From Rikenellaceae bacterium (GTDB lineage: Bacteria > Bacteroidota > Bacteroidia > Bacteroidales > Rikenellaceae): 64,000 nt of DNA. Shown piece by piece: positions 49,299 to 60,124 of the stretch. Both the position numbers and the translations under genes were made by a program. The stretch's first letter is position 1, and the number at the start of each line of letters is the position of its first letter. The notes below the pieces were generated by a model. The model was not told the origin of the DNA, ran no database searches, and worked only from the letters and a program-made list of their open reading frames with translations. The stretch lies in NCBI GenBank assembly GCA_902363575.1, contig CABJAJ010000001.1, forward strand, positions 62,001-126,000, in the 5' to 3' direction.

Positions 49299-50408
49299 AT
49301 GGAAATCGAGGATATCGCCCTTGCCTTCACGCCCGGTCTGGGCGTGAAAGGGTGCGTGCATCTGCTCGAAACATTCGGAAGCTCCCGCGGCATCTTCACC
49401 GCCACGGCCGAGGAGTTGACCGGCAAGGCGGAATTGCGGCCCGACATCGCCCGCAGCATCCTTGCCCGGGACGGGTTTGGGGCCGCCGAAAAGGAGATGG
49501 CCCATTGCCGCAGGCACGGCATCACCCCCGTCGCCTCGACCGATGAGAACTACCCTCCGCTGCTGCGCGAAATCCCCGACTATCCGCATGTGATCTACGT
49601 GCAGGGCGACCCGTCGGCGTTATGCGGAACCACGATTTCAATGGTCGGCACCCGGGGACGCACATCGTATGGGGAGCGGATGTGCCGCGAACTTGTGGCG
49701 GGGCTCGCCGAGCGCGTGCCCGGGCTGTGCGTGGTGAGCGGACTGGCTTTTGGCATAGATGGCGACTGCCACCGCGCGGCCCTCGCCTGCGGCGCGGCGA
49801 CAGTTGCGGTGCTGGCCAATGCACTGCCGGGGGTCACCCCCTCGGCCCATGCGTCGCTCGCCCGCGAAATCCTCGCATCCGGAGGTGCGCTGGTCACGGA
49901 ACTCCACTCCCGGACACGGCAGAACGGCAGTTTCTTCCTGGCCCGCAACCGCATCATCGCGGCCCTGAGCGCCGGAACGATCGTCGTGGAGTCGGGATCG
50001 ACGGGCGGCTCGCTCGTGACGGCGCAATACGCCGACAGTTACGACCGCACGGTCATGGCCGTGCCGGGACGGGCCACCGACACGATGTCGGCGGGTACGA
50101 ACACCCTGATCCGCAACCGCAAGGCCCAACTGATCCTCACGGCCGCCGACGTGATCCGCGAAATGGGGTGGGACCTCGACCCGCAGGTCGCGGCTGCACC
50201 GACGACCCGGCCGCCCCTGGAGCTTACGCGCGATGAGCGGGGCCTGCTCGGGTGCTTTTGCGGCGACGACCCCCAAAGCGCCGAGGAGCTCGCCGCCCTC
50301 AGCGGACTCGGCACGGGCGAAACCGCCGCCCTGCTGGTGGGACTGGAACTCGCGGGCGCCGTGCGACAGCTGCCCGGAAACCGATACGAACGACTGCGAT
50401 GCGACTGA
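49299..50408 (+). CDS. dprA: DNA-processing protein DprA
   Basis: The protein has 369 residues from ATG 49299 (MEIEDIALAFTPGLGVKGCV); an upstream extension runs through the antisense tRNA and is rejected. An N-terminal helical SAM-like domain (1-75) precedes a Rossmann fold with ISMVGTRGRTSYGERM, VSGLAFGIDGDCHRAAL, and LARNRIIAALSAGTIVVESG, and a C-terminal winged-helix (about 305-369). DprA loads RecA on incoming single-stranded DNA in transformation. It overlaps the tatD-like gene by 10 nt. Confidence 0.95.
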   Translation: MEIEDIALAFTPGLGVKGCVHLLETFGSSRGIFTATAEELTGKAELRPDIARSILARDGFGAAEKEMAHCRRHGITPVASTDENYPPLLREIPDYPHVIYVQGDPSALCGTTISMVGTRGRTSYGERMCRELVAGLAERVPGLCVVSGLAFGIDGDCHRAALACGAATVAVLANALPGVTPSAHASLAREILASGGALVTELHSRTRQNGSFFLARNRIIAALSAGTIVVESGSTGGSLVTAQYADSYDRTVMAVPGRATDTMSAGTNTLIRNRKAQLILTAADVIREMGWDLDPQVAAAPTTRPPLELTRDERGLLGCFCGDDPQSAEELAALSGLGTGETAALLVGLELAGAVRQLPGNRYERLRCD

Positions 50409-51205
50409 TCGACACCCATTCCCATGTTTACGTCGAGGAGTTCGACGCCGACCGCGAGACCGTAATCGACCGGGCACGGGAGGCGGGCGTGGTCGGACAG
50501 CTTTTGCCGGCCATCGACGACGAATCCTACGAGCGGCTCTTCGCGACCTGCCGCGCCTACCCCGGCTATTGCCTCCCCATGATGGGGCTGCACCCGACGT
50601 CGGTCAATGACAATCCCCGCTGGCGCGAGGCGCTGGAGCGGGTCGAAAGGCTCCTGGCCGATCCTCCGGGGATGCGCTTCCGCGCCGTCGGCGAAATCGG
50701 GCTGGACTTCTACTGGAGCGACGGGTTCCGGGCGGAGCAGACCGAAGCCCTGCGCCGCCAGATCGAACTGGCGCTGCGGTACGACCTACCCATTGCGGTC
50801 CATACGCGCAGCGCATGGAGCGAAATGACGGCCCTGATCGAGACCTTCGCCGGCTCCGGGTTGCGGGGCGTTTTCCACGCATTCTCGGACACGGCCGAAA
50901 CCTACCGCCGGCTGCGCGCCTGCGGCGACTTCGCCTTCGGCATCGGCGGCGTGGTGACGTTTAAGAAGAGCCCGCTGGCGGAGGTCGTGCGCCGGATGGA
51001 CCCCGACGATCTGGTGCTCGAAACCGACTGCCCCTACCTCACTCCGACCCCCTATCGGGGCCGGCGGAACGAACCTGCATACGTCGCGCTGGTCTGCGAG
51101 GCGGTGGCCCGCCTGACGGGTCTCGCCCCCGCAGCGATCGCCGAACGGACAACGCGCCGCGCCGAGAGGCTCTTCGGCCTGCAGCTCACGGAAGAAACTA
51201 CCTAA
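50399..51205 (+). CDS. tatD: TatD-family metal-dependent hydrolase/nuclease
   Basis: The 268-residue TIM-barrel protein starts MRLIDTHSHVYVEEF, whose HSH binds metal. Further metal or active-site motifs are GLHPTSV, VGEIGLDFYW, IAVHTRSA, GVFHAFSD and LETDCPYLTP, all as in TatD/YcfH 3'-5' DNA exonucleases. Length is typical. The ATG lies within the last codons of dprA, so translation is coupled; the asparaginase gene follows by 11 bp. Confidence 0.93.
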   Translation: MRLIDTHSHVYVEEFDADRETVIDRAREAGVVGQLLPAIDDESYERLFATCRAYPGYCLPMMGLHPTSVNDNPRWREALERVERLLADPPGMRFRAVGEIGLDFYWSDGFRAEQTEALRRQIELALRYDLPIAVHTRSAWSEMTALIETFAGSGLRGVFHAFSDTAETYRRLRACGDFAFGIGGVVTFKKSPLAEVVRRMDPDDLVLETDCPYLTPTPYRGRRNEPAYVALVCEAVARLTGLAPAAIAERTTRRAERLFGLQLTEETT

Positions 51206-51216
51206 ACCAACCATAC

Positions 51217-52248
51217 ATGAAATCTTCGATCCTGATTATCTATACCGGTGGCACCATCGGCATGAAAACCGACGAGGCTACGGGGGCGCTGGTGCCCTTC
51301 GACTTCAGCGGCATCTACGAGGAATTTCCCTCCCTGAAGCGGCTAAACGTCGATATCGAGGTGCTGACGATGCAGCCCGTGATCGACTCCTCGAACGTCG
51401 CGCCCCACAACTGGATCGAGCTGGCGACGATCCTGCGCGACAACTATGCGCGTTACGACGGCTTCGTCGTGCTGCACGGCACCGACACCATGTCCTACAC
51501 CGCCTCGGCCCTGAGCTTCATGCTCGAAAACCTCGCCAAGCCGGTGGTCTTCACCGGCAGCCAGATCCCCATCGGGGTGCTGCGCACGGACGGACGCGAA
51601 AACCTCATCACCGCCATCGAGATCGCCGGAGCCCGCTGCGACGGCCGGCCCGTGGTGCCCGAAGTGTCGCTCTACTTCCAAAACCGGCTCTTCCGGGCCA
51701 ACCGCACCACCAAGCGCAGCGCCGAAGAGCTGAGCGCCTTCTGGTCGTACAACTACCCGCCGCTGGCCGAGGTGGGGGTCAATATCACCTACCACCCCGC
51801 GCAGATCCTTCCCCCGGCGGGCGATCCGACCGAACCGCTGCGCATCGCCGAACGGCTGAGCGGCGACGTGATGGTGCTCAAGCTCTATCCGGGCATCGAC
51901 GAACGCATCCTCCATTCGGTGCTGACGATCGAAGGCATCCGGGGTGTGGTGATCGAGACCTTCGGCTCGGGCAACGCCCCCACGAGCGCCTGGTTCCTCG
52001 ACACGGTGGCCGGGGCCATCGAGCGGGGCGTGGTGGTGCTCAACGTCACCCAGTGCCGGGGCGGTGCCGTGAGCATGGAGCTCTACGAAACGGGGCTGCG
52101 TCTTCAGAATGCGGGGGTGCTCTGCGGCCACGACATGACCACGGAAGCCGCCGTCACCAAGCTGATGTACGTCCTGGGAAAAGAGCTTCCGCGCGCCCGC
52201 ACGGAGGAGCTGCTGCGGGAACCGCTCAGGGGAGAATTTACCGTGTAG
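51217..52248 (+). CDS. ansA: Type I L-asparaginase
   Basis: The 343-residue protein hydrolyses L-asparagine to aspartate and ammonia. Catalytic motif one is YTGGTIGM (nucleophile Thr near residue 12), motif two is HGTDTMSYTASALSFML (Thr-Asp pair near residue 90), followed by TGSQIPIG. It lacks a signal peptide, so it is the cytoplasmic type I enzyme. The gene is the third of the dprA-tatD-ansA cluster. Confidence 0.94.
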   Translation: MKSSILIIYTGGTIGMKTDEATGALVPFDFSGIYEEFPSLKRLNVDIEVLTMQPVIDSSNVAPHNWIELATILRDNYARYDGFVVLHGTDTMSYTASALSFMLENLAKPVVFTGSQIPIGVLRTDGRENLITAIEIAGARCDGRPVVPEVSLYFQNRLFRANRTTKRSAEELSAFWSYNYPPLAEVGVNITYHPAQILPPAGDPTEPLRIAERLSGDVMVLKLYPGIDERILHSVLTIEGIRGVVIETFGSGNAPTSAWFLDTVAGAIERGVVVLNVTQCRGGAVSMELYETGLRLQNAGVLCGHDMTTEAAVTKLMYVLGKELPRARTEELLREPLRGEFTV

Positions 52249-52565
52249 GCCGTTGCAGGAAACGATTTTTTTTCCTATATTTCGCACTGTAAAGGCACCC
52301 CGCCGCCGGGCCGCAAACCCCCGCCGAGAGGAGGCGATATGTTAATATGTTGTCCTGCAACGTATTGACATGGACGGGAGGCTTGTGCTCGAAAAGTAGA
52401 GGCAAACCGTTTTGAATCCGTAAGGTGGTTTCAGACGCGTAAAAGGGCCGATGCAGGATGCACGAAGTGGTAAAAAATGATTTTTTTTCGGAATTTTTCG
52501 TAATGCGAATTGAAGAAACCAAGAAGACAACGAAGATCAACTAATCAAATTTTAATTAAACAACT
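52249..52565. other. Long leader region ahead of the ExbB operon
   Basis: The 317 bp hold a -7-like TATATTTC near 52277-52284, then a leader of nearly 280 nt. A 10-bp inverted pair CGTTGCAGGA (52251-52260) / TCCTGCAACG (52353-52362) brackets part of it. An AT-rich stretch follows. No ORF or known riboswitch was recognised. Confidence 0.5.
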
Positions 52566-53345
52566 ATGAAAAAACTGTTTTTGATTTTGTCAGTGGCCAT
52601 GCTTTCGCTGGGTACTGTGAATGTGTTCGCACAGGATGCCGCCGCTCCCGAAACCGAGCAGGTTGTCGAGCAGGAGATCGCCGAGACGACCGTCGAGGCC
52701 GGGCTCGAAGGCGAGAGCCTCCACCATGTGCTGATGCAGAAGTTCCTCGAAGGCGGTTGGGAATGGATGCTTCCGGTGCTGTTGTGCCTGGTGATCGGCC
52801 TGGCCGTTGCCATCGAACGCATCCTCTACCTGAGCCTTTCGACCATCAATACCAAAAAACTGATCGCCAACGTCGAGGAGGCCCTCCGCACGGGCGGCAT
52901 CGAAGCGGCCAAGGAAGTGGCCCGCAACACGCGCGGCCCGATCGCCTCGATCTACTACCAGGGTCTCGACCGTTACGACCAGGGTCTGGACGCCGTCGAG
53001 AAGTCGGTGGTATCCTACGGCTCGGTGCAGACCGGCCAGATGGAGTCGGGTCTGAGCTGGATCGGCCTGTTCATCGCCCTCTCGCCGATGCTCGGCTTCA
53101 TGGGTACCGTAGTCGGCATGATCGCCGCCTTCGATGCCATCCAGGCCGCCGGCGATATCTCCCCGACGCTGGTAGCCGGCGGTATCAAGGTCGCCCTGCT
53201 GACGACCCTGATGGGTCTTATCGCTGCGGTTATTCTCCAGTTGTTCTATAACTATATCGTCTCGAAGATCGACGGTCTGGTAAACCAGATGGAAGACTCG
53301 TCGATCATCCTGATGGATATGCTTACGGCTTACAACAAGAAATAA
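52566..53345 (+). CDS. exbB: MotA/TolQ/ExbB proton channel protein
   Basis: The 259-residue protein begins with a signal-like segment (MKKLFLILSVAMLSLGTVNV, then FAQ) and a Glu-rich linker. Three membrane segments follow (MLPVLLCLVIGLAVAIERIL; WIGLFIALSPMLGFMGTVVG; and the third near 215-240), with the conserved GLDAVEKSV and the GTVVGMIAAF motif of ExbB/TolQ. It forms the inner-membrane proton channel that powers TonB-dependent import or Tol. Two ExbD genes follow in the same operon. Confidence 0.93.
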   Translation: MKKLFLILSVAMLSLGTVNVFAQDAAAPETEQVVEQEIAETTVEAGLEGESLHHVLMQKFLEGGWEWMLPVLLCLVIGLAVAIERILYLSLSTINTKKLIANVEEALRTGGIEAAKEVARNTRGPIASIYYQGLDRYDQGLDAVEKSVVSYGSVQTGQMESGLSWIGLFIALSPMLGFMGTVVGMIAAFDAIQAAGDISPTLVAGGIKVALLTTLMGLIAAVILQLFYNYIVSKIDGLVNQMEDSSIILMDMLTAYNKK

Positions 53346-53366
53346 TCCTTAACGCAAACGAGTTAA

Positions 53367-53786
53367 ATGAAAAAGATACTGAACATACTGCTGGGTATCG
53401 TGATGGTGGTCACCGTGGCGCTGCTGCTCTACGCGATCATCTCCGGCGGCTCCGAACCGGCGATCAGCCTGAACCTGCTGTGGGGTTATTTCCTGCTGGT
53501 TTTCGCCGTGCTGTCCGCCCTGTTCTGCGCCCTGCTCGGGATGATCAAGAATCCGGCGGGGATCAAGGGTACGATCGTGTCGCTCGCGTTGATTATCGTG
53601 GTGATCGGGGTGGCTTATTTCATCGCCCGCGGACACACCATCGAGATTCCCAACATCGAGGCAGGCGGCTATTTCGGTCATTCGGAAACGTTGCTGACCG
53701 ATACGAGCATCCTGGTTACCTATGTGGCGCTGATCGGGGCATTCCTGACGGCCGTCGGCACGGAAATTTACGGTGCTTTCAAATAA
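53367..53786 (+). CDS. Small membrane protein of the ExbB-ExbD operon
   Basis: The 139-residue protein has about four hydrophobic segments: MKKILNILLGIVMVVTVALL at the start, WGYFLLVFAVLSALFCALLG, IKGTIVSLALIIVVIGVAYF, and a C-terminal segment near ILVTYVALIGAFLTAVG. It matches no named family I know but regularly lies between exbB and exbD in Bacteroidota operons of this type. Probably an auxiliary subunit of the proton-channel complex. Confidence 0.82.
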   Translation: MKKILNILLGIVMVVTVALLLYAIISGGSEPAISLNLLWGYFLLVFAVLSALFCALLGMIKNPAGIKGTIVSLALIIVVIGVAYFIARGHTIEIPNIEAGGYFGHSETLLTDTSILVTYVALIGAFLTAVGTEIYGAFK

Positions 53787-53799
53787 TGGGAAACAGATA

Positions 53800-54393
53800 A
53801 TGGCAACAGACAAGAGAAAAATACAGGAGATCAATGCCGGCTCGATGGCCGATATCGCTTTCTTGTTGCTTATATTCTTCCTGGTCGCCACTACGATGAA
53901 TGTCGATACGGGACTGGTGCGGGTGCTCCCGCCCATGCCCGACCCCAACGTCAAACAGGAGGATATCAAGGTGAAGGAACGCAACCTTTTCCCCGTCCTC
54001 GTTGCGGGCAACGGCACCATCATGGCGAAGGGCGAGCAGATCGATATCCGTCGTCTCAAAGACAAAGCCAAGGAATTCGTGCTGAATCCTTTGGACGACG
54101 AGAATCTGCCGGAGAAAGAGGTCAAGGAGCTGGAGCTCCCCGACGGCAGCATGTGGGCGTATCCCATCAGCCAGGGCGTGATTTCGCTCCAGACGACCCG
54201 CGACACCAACTACCAGGTCTATATCATGGTGCAGAACGAACTTACGCGTGCATTCAATGAGATCCGGGACGAAGTGGCCATGCGGAAGTTCGGCGCGAAT
54301 TTCGCCGACCTGAACGAAGATCAACGCAATGTCGTCACCAAGGCCGTGCCCCTGAAGATTTCGGAGGCCGAGCCCAGAACCATTAAGAAGTAG
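53800..54393 (+). CDS. exbD: ExbD/TolR-family protein (first copy)
   Basis: The protein has 197 residues from ATG 53800. Its single N-terminal membrane segment ADIAFLLLIFFLVATTM carries the Asp that takes part in proton transfer, preceded by the QEINAGSM motif of ExbD. The periplasmic domain is longer than usual. It follows the small membrane protein by 13 bp and forms the motor with ExbB. Confidence 0.93.
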   Translation: MATDKRKIQEINAGSMADIAFLLLIFFLVATTMNVDTGLVRVLPPMPDPNVKQEDIKVKERNLFPVLVAGNGTIMAKGEQIDIRRLKDKAKEFVLNPLDDENLPEKEVKELELPDGSMWAYPISQGVISLQTTRDTNYQVYIMVQNELTRAFNEIRDEVAMRKFGANFADLNEDQRNVVTKAVPLKISEAEPRTIKK

Positions 54394-54399
54394 AGCGCT

Positions 54400-54870
54400 A
54401 TGGCAGTAATGAAAAAGAAAGGCGGCAAAGGACTGCCTCCCATTTCGACAGCATCGCTCCCGGACGTGATCTTCATGATCCTGTTCTTCTTCATGGTGTC
54501 CACGACCATGCGCGATCAGGAATTGCTGGTACGGTACACGCTCCCGAACGCCACCGAGGTCCAGAAACTCGAGAAGAAGTCGCTGGTAAGCTACATCCAT
54601 GTGGGACAGCCGACGCCGTCCATGCAGGCCAAGTTCGGTACCGCGCCCCGCATCCAGCTCAACGACTCCTACAAGACGACCCGGGATATCCTCGATTTCG
54701 TGGCGGCTGAGCGGGACAAGCTCAACGAGGCCGACCGGGCATCGATGACCGTCTGCCTCAAGGCGGACGATATGACCAAAATGGGTATCATCACGGATAT
54801 CAAACAGGAGCTTCGTCGTGCGAATGCACTGAGAATTTCGTACGCGGCACAAAAAACCCTCGGTTACTAA
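54400..54870 (+). CDS. exbD: ExbD/TolR-family protein (second copy)
   Basis: The 156-residue protein has one membrane segment SLPDVIFMILFFFMVSTTM with the proton-transfer Asp, and a periplasmic domain ending in NALRISYAAQKTLGY. Two ExbD paralogues after ExbB are common in Bacteroidota, giving a heteromeric TonB/ExbB/ExbD-like motor. Spacing to the first copy is 6 bp. Confidence 0.92.
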   Translation: MAVMKKKGGKGLPPISTASLPDVIFMILFFFMVSTTMRDQELLVRYTLPNATEVQKLEKKSLVSYIHVGQPTPSMQAKFGTAPRIQLNDSYKTTRDILDFVAAERDKLNEADRASMTVCLKADDMTKMGIITDIKQELRRANALRISYAAQKTLGY

Positions 54871-54887
54871 CCGGGATCATCGCAGAC

Positions 54888-54925
54888 AAAGGGGAGAATC
54901 GAAATCGATTCTCCCCTTTTTTGTG
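54888..54925 (+). terminator. Terminator of the ExbB operon
   Basis: AAAGGGGAGAATCGA (54888-54902) pairs perfectly with TCGATTCTCCCCTTT (54905-54919), followed by T's. Confidence 0.9.
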
Positions 54926-54971
54926 GCGGTTTGTTCGAACACCCTTTGCCACCCGTTCTTTCCGGGATTCT

Positions 54972-56090
54972 TCAGGCACCCACGGGAATCGGGCGACCGA
55001 TCAGCCGTTCGATGCTCTTGAGCAGCGGACGCTCCTCATCGCAGCAGAACGAAAAAGCCCGTCCGCAGCGACCCGCGCGGCCCGTTCGTCCGATGCGGTG
55101 CACATAGGTCTCCGCAACCTCCGGAAGATCGTAGTTGATGACCAGCGGCAGCTCCTCGATGTCGATACCCCGGGCTGCGATGTCCGTGGCGACCATCACG
55201 CGCGTGCGGCCCTCCTTGAAGTTGCTCAGCGCACGCTGGCGCGCCGACTGGCTCTTGTTGCCGTGGATCGCTTCGCTGCCGATGCCTGCATGGAAAAGAA
55301 TGCGGGCGATCCGGTCGGCGCCGTGCTTCGTGCGGGAAAAGACCAGCACGGCCTCGGAGTCATTACCCTTACGGAGCATATCGAGCAGCAAATCTTTCTT
55401 GTCGGTTTTCCCGACGAAATATACGGATTGCCGAATCTGCTCGACGGTTGCCTTTTCGGGCGCAACGTCGATGCGCACGGGCTCGTGCAGCATGCAGCGG
55501 GCCAGCGAAGCCACCTCCTGCGGCATGGTGGCGGAGAAGAAAAGCGTCTGCCGTTTCTGAGGGAGCAGCGGCAGCAACCGCTTCACATCGTGAATGAACC
55601 CCATATCGAGCATACGGTCGGCTTCGTCGAGCACGAAACACTCGACGGCATCGAGCGACACGAATCCCTGTCCGATCAGGTCGAGCAGGCGGCCGGGCGT
55701 GGCGATCAGGGTATCCACGCCCGTTTTCAGGGCATTGGTCTGAGGCCGCTGGTTCACGCCTCCAACGACCACAGTATGACGCAGTCCGGTATATTTACAG
55801 TAATCGCTGAAACAGTCCGCAATCTGGATGGCGAGTTCCCGCGTCGGCGTGAGGACCAGCGCCCGGATCGGGCGACGCTTGCCGGCGACCGGATTCCCGG
55901 CCAGGTGTTGCAGAATGGGGATGGCGAATGCCGCTGTTTTGCCTGTGCCCGTCTGGGCCGTACCGAGCAGGTCGCATCCGCGCAAAGCGGCCGGGATAGC
56001 CTCAGCCTGAATGGGCGTGGGCTCCGTATATCCTTTTTCCGCAAGCGCCCGGAGCAACGGCTTGATGATTTGAAGTTGTTTGAATTCCAT
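54972..56090 (-). CDS. DEAD-box RNA helicase (RhlE-like)
   Basis: The 372-residue RNA helicase core has Q motif [13 protein letters not shown], motif I AQTGTGKT, Ib [13 protein letters not shown] box [13 protein letters not shown], motif III SAT, and C-terminal [18 protein letters not shown] and [10 protein letters not shown]. It has no extended tail, so it is a minimal RhlE-type helicase for ribosome assembly or mRNA unwinding at low temperature. It is monocistronic with a leader of about 100 nt downstream of its promoter at 56193-56200. Confidence 0.93.
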   Translation of the reverse strand: MEFKQLQIIKPLLRALAEKGYTEPTPIQAEAIPAALRGCDLLGTAQTGTGKTAAFAIPILQHLAGNPVAGKRRPIRALVLTPTRELAIQIADCFSDYCKYTGLRHTVVVGGVNQRPQTNALKTGVDTLIATPGRLLDLIGQGFVSLDAVECFVLDEADRMLDMGFIHDVKRLLPLLPQKRQTLFFSATMPQEVASLARCMLHEPVRIDVAPEKATVEQIRQSVYFVGKTDKKDLLLDMLRKGNDSEAVLVFSRTKHGADRIARILFHAGIGSEAIHGNKSQSARQRALSNFKEGRTRVMVATDIAARGIDIEELPLVINYDLPEVAETYVHRIGRTGRAGRCGRAFSFCCDEERPLLKSIERLIGRPIPVGA

Positions 56091-56192
56091 ACGAATCGTT
56101 TTGCCGTCCGCAGGGACGGCGTGAATAAATTACGGATAACACGAGGCAGGGAAAAACGGATGCGTCAGACCGACACGCAATGTTATCGACTG

Positions 56193-56200
56193 CAAAGATA
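56193..56200 (-). promoter_or_regulatory. Promoter -7 box of the DEAD-box helicase
   Basis: On the minus strand TATCTTTG at 56200-56193, 103 bp upstream of the ATG. Confidence 0.6.
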
Positions 56201-56345
56201 GGCATAATCCCGCAAAAAAATTCCTTCCGTCAGAAAATAGAACCTCATACCCGCCCTTCAAACTGACTGTCAGATGCATAAGAGGAGATAAAAATTCCTA
56301 ATTTTAGCCTCCGTTATGCAAAGGAGACCGATTCAGGCCATCGAT

Positions 56346-56372
56346 CCGCCCCGATACCGGGGCGGTTTTTTT
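56346..56372 (+). terminator. Orphan terminator (possible small RNA end)
   Basis: CCGCCCCG (56346-56353) pairs perfectly with CGGGGCGG (56358-56365) around ATAC, followed by T7. No gene ends upstream on this strand within 1.4 kb. Confidence 0.75.
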
Positions 56373-56512
56373 GTGACCTTTGCCCTCCGACAAGCACCGT
56401 TTGTGCAAATTCCGTCTCGCCGGTGATAAACCGATTGCGAATCATGCCGAAATTATAAAACTTGATATACAAGCCTCTTCGCCCGAATTCAAATGTTTTT
56501 AAAAACCACCTT

Positions 56513-56830
56513 ATGACAACCCAACATGAAGACTTCGTAACCGGAGAGCTTTACCTCTTCCACACATGCGACGCGGATTGCCCGCGGGAAACCTCCCTGT
56601 GGGGCGTGGTCGTGCGGCGAACGGACGACCGAACCCTGCTGCTGAAGGTCTGCATGCGCAACCCGAAACAGTTTGTCTTCGGCCTGCAACTGCCGGCCGG
56701 ATACCGTCACTGCCGCCTGGCCACGCGCGACGAGCTCAGGGAGTTCGCCTCCAATCTGGCCGCATACGTTGCGATGCGTCCGGCAACGAACAGAACGGGA
56801 CGCTCAACTAACCAACCATCCAACTTATGA
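56513..56830 (+). CDS. Small protein of unknown function
   Basis: The 105-residue protein starts at ATG 56513 (MTTQHEDFVTGELYLFHTCD). It has no signal peptide. A basic, aromatic central part (WGVVVRRTDDRTLLLKVCMR) suggests a small beta-barrel; two Cys near the start (HTCDADC) could bind a metal. No family is recognised. Its stop overlaps the start of the next gene (ATGA), so the two form an operon. The codon use looks like the neighbouring genes. Confidence 0.6.
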   Translation: MTTQHEDFVTGELYLFHTCDADCPRETSLWGVVVRRTDDRTLLLKVCMRNPKQFVFGLQLPAGYRHCRLATRDELREFASNLAAYVAMRPATNRTGRSTNQPSNL

Positions 56831-57072
56831 AGACCATTCCACTCGATCTCATTCGGGTTTTGGTGATCCAACAGATCGACAAACTCTACTATCGTGAAGG
56901 GACGAAATTCAGCCACCGCTGGGTCTGGAAAACCAAAGTCCGGGAAATGAACATTTCCTATCCGACCTATATGCGGTACGTGAAGCTGAAAATCGACACC
57001 GGCCCCTACCGGAAGTCGGCGCTCAACGCACTGGCCTCCTTCTCGAGCCTGAATTCCGGGCATAACCTCTGA
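56827..57072 (+). CDS. Small basic protein, possible DNA-binding
   Basis: The 81-residue protein (MKTIPLDLIRVLVIQQIDKL start) is predicted as mainly helical, with a basic central section (KFSHRWVWKTKVREMNISYP) followed by TYMRYVKLK that is compatible with a helix-turn-helix. It overlaps the upstream gene by 4 nt. No family recognised; a nucleic-acid-binding role is a guess from composition. Confidence 0.55.
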   Translation: MKTIPLDLIRVLVIQQIDKLYYREGTKFSHRWVWKTKVREMNISYPTYMRYVKLKIDTGPYRKSALNALASFSSLNSGHNL

Positions 57073-57119
57073 TCGAAGAGCGGGCGCTGGTCCTCCCGCC
57101 TCTTTACCCTCCTTCATCG

Positions 57120-57151
57120 AAAGCGGGCAACTTGCCCACCCGCTTTCTTTT
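57120..57151 (+). terminator. Terminator of the two small genes
   Basis: AAAGCGGG (57120-57127) pairs with CCCGCTTT (57139-57146), followed by CTTTTT. Confidence 0.75.
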
Positions 57152-57255
57152 TATCGAACTTCCCCCATCGTCCGCTCCGCCGCAGGCATCCGACCCTGCG
57201 GACCCTATTTGCAGACCGATCTTACGACACGATTCCCCGGCCTTTCGCCGGCCCG

Positions 57256-60003
<2,748 letters not shown>

Positions 60004-60037
60004 AGCCGGGGGTTTTGATCCGATGATGGTCTTGGAA

Positions 60038-60045
60038 CAAAGTTA
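60038..60045 (-). promoter_or_regulatory. Promoter -7 box of the hybrid kinase
   Basis: On the minus strand TAACTTTG, with ATTTG about 12 bp upstream; 35 bp before the ATG. Confidence 0.5.
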
Positions 60046-60124
60046 GCACAAATGTTCGGAATTTGTCACGGGCTGCCCGAATTTCACCGAAATCCCGCAC
60101 GAACCGCATACGACCGGGCCGGCG

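Larger units (their letters stand above)
56091..56512. other. Intergenic region between the helicase and two small genes
   Basis: The 422 bp hold the helicase leader and promoter, and a free-standing terminator at 56346-56372 that is not attached to any called gene. A -7-like TAATTTTAG near 56298-56306 could start a short transcript of about 60 nt ending there. Confidence 0.45.
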
